A stretch of 64,000 bases of DNA. It comes from Deinococcus aetherius. GTDB taxonomy: Bacteria; Deinococcota; Deinococci; Deinococcales; Deinococcaceae. Position numbers and translations under genes: made by a program. The notes under the pieces are model-generated. The model did no database searches and was not told the DNA's origin. It saw only the letters and a list, made by a program, of their open reading frames with translations. Position 1 is the stretch's first letter, and every line of letters starts with the position of its first letter. Below, piece by piece: positions 61,178 to 64,000 of this stretch. The stretch is taken from assembly GCF_025997855.1 (NCBI RefSeq), contig NZ_AP026561.1:434001-498000 (forward strand), read 5' to 3'.

Positions 61178-62052
61178 TGCGCGCCCACCCCCTGCCCGCC
61201 CACCCTCTGCCACGCCGCCGCCGCGCCGCCACGGTGAACACCCTGTACTACGCGCTGTGCGTGCTGCTGGTCGCCGTCTTCCTCTTTCCGATCCTGTGGT
61301 CGGCCCTCACGTCACTCAAGCCGCCCTCCGAGGCCGCCGCGACGCCGCCGACCCTCTGGCCCTCGCACCTCGTGCTCGACAATTACGCCACCCTGGCCGG
61401 GTACGGCGCGGGGCTGGTGCGGTATGTCGGCAACAGCCTGCTTGTGGCGGTCATCACCATCGTGCTCACGAGCATCCTGAGCCTGCTTGGTGGGTACGGC
61501 TTCTCGCGCTTCCAGTTCGTGGGCCGGAACGTGCTGTTCGTCGTGATGCTCGCCACGCTGATGATTCCCTTTCAGTCGATCCTCACACCGCTGTACCTGA
61601 TCCTGCGGGCGATTCACCTGCAAGATACGCTGCTGGGGCTCGCGCTCGTGTACACGACTTTCCAGCTCCCCTTCGCCATTTTCGTGATGCGTAACTCGTT
61701 CGACTCGGTGCCGCGCGAGATCGAGGAGGCGGCCCTGATCGACGGCTGCTCCTCGGTGACGCTGCTCACCCGCGTGATGTTCCCGGTCGTACTGCCCGGC
61801 GTCGTTACGGTCGCCCTCTTCGCGTTCTTCGGGTCGTGGAACGAGTTTCTCGCCGCACTGATCTTCCTGAACGACAGCGACAAGTACACCCTGCCCGTGA
61901 TGCTCCTCAACGTGCAAAGCGGCCTCTACGGCAGCGTGGACTGGGGCGCGGTGCAGGCGGGAATGATGCTCTCGATGCTGCCGTGCATCGCGCTGTTCCT
62001 GTTCCTCCAGCGCTACTACCTCAGCGGCCTCACCCAGGGAGCGGTGAAGTGA
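61177..62052 (+). CDS. CUT1 sugar ABC permease (MalG-like)
   Basis: This 291-residue permease reads CVLLVAVFLFPILWSALTSL, then KPPSEAAATPPTLWPSHL, VLDNYATL, LLGGYGFSRFQFVGRNVLF and the EAA loop REIEEAALIDGCSSVTLLTRVMFP. ATG 61177 overlaps the previous stop by one base; an upstream extension of the frame has no start signal. Second permease of the sugar importer. Confidence 0.92.
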   Translation: MRAHPLPAHPLPRRRRAATVNTLYYALCVLLVAVFLFPILWSALTSLKPPSEAAATPPTLWPSHLVLDNYATLAGYGAGLVRYVGNSLLVAVITIVLTSILSLLGGYGFSRFQFVGRNVLFVVMLATLMIPFQSILTPLYLILRAIHLQDTLLGLALVYTTFQLPFAIFVMRNSFDSVPREIEEAALIDGCSSVTLLTRVMFPVVLPGVVTVALFAFFGSWNEFLAALIFLNDSDKYTLPVMLLNVQSGLYGSVDWGAVQAGMMLSMLPCIALFLFLQRYYLSGLTQGAVK

Positions 62053-62083
62053 TCCCCGCCCCCGCCCCTCAAGGAGTCCCCCT

Positions 62084-63730
62084 GTGAACGCGTTTGATTT
62101 CAGTTTCGACCCCCGGGACCCCTTCTTCGACGTGCCCGGGCTGGGCGGCGTGCGCTGGGGGGTGCAGGTCTTCACCACGAACAACGTGTACGTCCTCGAT
62201 CCCGACCGGGTGGAACTGCGGGAGGACGCGGGCGGGTTGAGCCTGACCTGCGACGGCCTCGCGTGGGCGGGGCTCCAAAGGCGCGTGCCGGGTCGCGTGG
62301 AGGTGCGGGTGGCGCGGGATGAGGCGGCCTTCACCTGGCACGTCGTGGCCGAACACGCCGAGCCCATCAAGTCGGTGAAACTGCTGTGGCGCGGTCTGCC
62401 GGAAGACCTCTTGGCTCAGGGCTGGTGGCACGCCTCGATGCCCGAGGACGCCGTGGCGCAGCCCGCCCATATAGCCCCTCTCCTGTGGACTTACCCCAGC
62501 GGCGGCGGCTGGACGACCCCCTGGGCGTGTGCGGGCAAGGGGCCGGGCGTGACGATCAGCGTCCGTGACCCCCAGGTCCGTGCCAAGCGGCTGTACGTCC
62601 ACACGCCGCCCTACGGCGGGGGCGGGACGCTCGCCGAACTCGTGCTGGAGGAGGACGCGCGGCACTTCGGCGGACGCTTCGAGGCGCCCGAGGTGCGGCT
62701 GCGGCCCTGCGCGGGCCGGGACGAGGTGGACGCGGATTTCGAGGAGCACCTGGCCTTTTTAGAGAGGACTTACGACCTGCACCCCTGGGAGACTCGACCG
62801 GACCTCCCCGGGTGGGCGCGTGACGCGCGGCTGGTGCTCAACCTGCATGGGCAGCACTGGACCGGGTACGTGTTCAACACCTTTGACGACATGGCCGAAG
62901 TGCTGCGCTTCGCGGCGCGGCAGGTAGACGGGGGGCTCCTGATCGCCTACGTCCTGGGCTGGGAGGGGCGGTACTACCACTCCTACCCCAACTTCACGCC
63001 GGGAGAGGACCTGGGCGGCCCGGAAGGATTTGCCCGCCTACGTCAGGCGGCGCGCGAGACGAAAATCCACCTCATGCCGATGTTCGGGGCCCATGGGGCG
63101 AACGTCACCCAGTACCCGGACTGGGAGCGTGCGGTATGGCGCAACCGCACCGACCGTTACGTGGAACTGTTCAACCGCCCCGACTGGGACGCGGACCGCT
63201 CGGGCGAGGACGATCAGGTGTTCCTGAGTCCCGGCGAGCCGCGCTACCGCGCCCACCTCGTGCGCGAGATCGGCAAGACGATCCGGGCCTTCGACCTGGA
63301 CGCCGTGTACCTCGACACGACGGCGGGCTGGGTGAACGATCCCCGCTGGGACATGCTGGGTGGCTACCGGGCGCTGCTCTCGGAACTGCACGCGACCTTC
63401 CCCGACCTGTTCGTGGCGGGGGAGGCGTGGTGGGACGCGCTGCTGGGCGTCTTTCCCATCAACCTCTCCTGGCTGGGGGCGACGCGGCGCTACCGGATGC
63501 CGCAGCTTCTCACCCGCTACGCGCGGGCCATCCGGCACATCGACGAGGGCAGCTTCGGCCCCGGCAGCACGGGGGTCCACGAGCGCGGCTTCTCCCCCTC
63601 ACCGCTGACGGGCTTCACGCCGGGGCACCTGCCCTCGGTCAACATCGTGGACGGCACCCTGCGCGACCACGCCGCAGACCTCGCCCATGTCTGCCGTACC
63701 CTCGTGGAAGGGAAGGTGGGCGTGTCGTGA
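62084..63730 (+). CDS. TIM-barrel glycosidase-like protein (family not recognised)
   Basis: This 548-residue protein has an N-terminal beta-rich ~230 residues, then a barrel-like part: WTGYVFNTFDDMAEVLRFAA, GGLLIAYVLGWEGRYYHSYP, KIHLMPMFGAHGANV, RAFDLDAVYLDTTAGWVNDP and DLFVAGEAWWDALLGVFPIN. Asp411 (YLDTT) and Glu447 (AGEAWW) are at strand ends and are the likely catalytic pair, as in TIM-barrel glycosidases of the GH13/GH31/GH36 superfamilies, but the family is not identified. No signal peptide. GTG 62084 follows AAGGAG. Coupled to transport and a kinase, it probably cleaves the imported sugar. Confidence 0.72.
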   Translation: MNAFDFSFDPRDPFFDVPGLGGVRWGVQVFTTNNVYVLDPDRVELREDAGGLSLTCDGLAWAGLQRRVPGRVEVRVARDEAAFTWHVVAEHAEPIKSVKLLWRGLPEDLLAQGWWHASMPEDAVAQPAHIAPLLWTYPSGGGWTTPWACAGKGPGVTISVRDPQVRAKRLYVHTPPYGGGGTLAELVLEEDARHFGGRFEAPEVRLRPCAGRDEVDADFEEHLAFLERTYDLHPWETRPDLPGWARDARLVLNLHGQHWTGYVFNTFDDMAEVLRFAARQVDGGLLIAYVLGWEGRYYHSYPNFTPGEDLGGPEGFARLRQAARETKIHLMPMFGAHGANVTQYPDWERAVWRNRTDRYVELFNRPDWDADRSGEDDQVFLSPGEPRYRAHLVREIGKTIRAFDLDAVYLDTTAGWVNDPRWDMLGGYRALLSELHATFPDLFVAGEAWWDALLGVFPINLSWLGATRRYRMPQLLTRYARAIRHIDEGSFGPGSTGVHERGFSPSPLTGFTPGHLPSVNIVDGTLRDHAADLAHVCRTLVEGKVGVS

Positions 63731-63758
63731 TCGCCCGGGTCCGGCGTGGAGGGCGAGC

Positions 63759-64000
63759 ATGAGGGAAGTGCTGCTCGGCATCGACGTGGGTACGACGAGC
63801 GCCAAGGCGGTGCTCGTCACGCCCACCGGGCAGGTCGTGGCGCACGCTGAATCCTCCTACCCGACCGCGCACCTGCGCCCCGGCTGGGTCGAGCAGAACC
63901 CGCACGACTGGTGGGCGGCGACCGTGAGGGCGGTGCAGGGCGTGCTGGCGGGTGCAGATTCGCTGCACGTCACGGGCATCGGCGTCTCCGGGCAGGGCTG
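63759..64000 (+). CDS. FGGY-family sugar kinase, N-terminal part (runs off the window)
   Basis: The first 80 residues read MREVLLGIDVGTTSAKAVLV, PTGQVVAHAESSYPTAHLRP and GWVEQNPHDWWAATVRAVQG, the phosphate-binding start of xylulokinase-like FGGY kinases. It would phosphorylate the monosaccharide released in the pathway. ATG 63759 lies 28 bp after the glycosidase-like gene. The 3' end is outside the window. Confidence 0.88.
   Translation, partial: MREVLLGIDVGTTSAKAVLVTPTGQVVAHAESSYPTAHLRPGWVEQNPHDWWAATVRAVQGVLAGADSLHVTGIGVSGQG

Overview
The window is high-GC DNA with dense, short-spaced genes. It has many regulator-enzyme pairs, several insertion-sequence families (IS3, IS6, IS30, IS182-like and IS4-like) and secreted proteins whose style resembles Deinococcus. 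No rRNA, tRNA, ribosomal or other core genes were seen. The content looks like an accessory replicon or a large variable island of a Deinococcus-like bacterium. The genus is inferred from protein style and not proven.

Left part (1-22.3 kb): a mobile-element-rich, partly decayed zone. After the tail of an ADP-ribosylglycohydrolase-like protein comes a 5'-truncated IS1182-type transposase. Next is an intact set of ArsR regulator, PhzF-like isomerase, ornithine-cyclodeaminase-like enzyme and PLP decarboxylase. A LysR gene faces an acetyltransferase-EamA exporter operon that has been wrecked. An IS3 element with 3-bp GAT target duplication sits after codon 15 of the acetyltransferase. That IS3 element carries an IS30 element with CAG duplication inside its own orfB. 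An end-deleted IS6 element cuts the exporter. Then follow a TetR-cupin-DUF4386-epimerase set with a good operator palindrome, debris of a STAND ATPase and an IS3 element, a Fic AMP-transferase, two facing IS6 copies, a DnaE2-like fragment cut exactly at an IS6 end, an aldo/keto reductase-epimerase pair, a homoserine-acetyltransferase-like hydrolase, and an IS4-type fragment beside an 18-bp perfect inverted repeat pair.

Middle part (22.3-47.3 kb): a 990-residue regulator joins a LysR DNA-binding and effector domain to a STAND-type ATPase and TPR repeats. It diverges from a compact cassette of small SnoaL/NTF2 folds, a secreted epoxide-hydrolase-like enzyme, a Tat-exported TIM-barrel protein, a RidA-like protein, an aldo/keto reductase and a frameshifted flavin monooxygenase. 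Next is a signalling block. Two kinases share a cyclic-nucleotide-binding plus histidine-kinase design, and one is translationally coupled to a receiver/glutaredoxin-like/thioredoxin-reductase-like flavoprotein that has lost its redox cysteines. Transporters (LysE, DHA2 MFS, LtrA, a chimeric EamA half), two tandem beta-propeller lipoproteins and a crotonase-fold protein with a signal peptide complete this part.

Right part (47.3-64 kb): a transport and catabolism region. A five-gene family-5 (Opp/Dpp-type) ABC importer lies on the minus strand behind an AraC regulator. Divergent from it is a carbohydrate operon: DUF4432 epimerase-like protein, a 724-residue glycosidase-like protein, a sugar-binding protein, two CUT1 permeases, a second glycosidase-like protein and the start of an FGGY sugar kinase. 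The AraC protein is the obvious candidate regulator of both arms. No dedicated ATPase for the CUT1 importer is seen, so a shared MsmK-type ATPase encoded elsewhere is likely.
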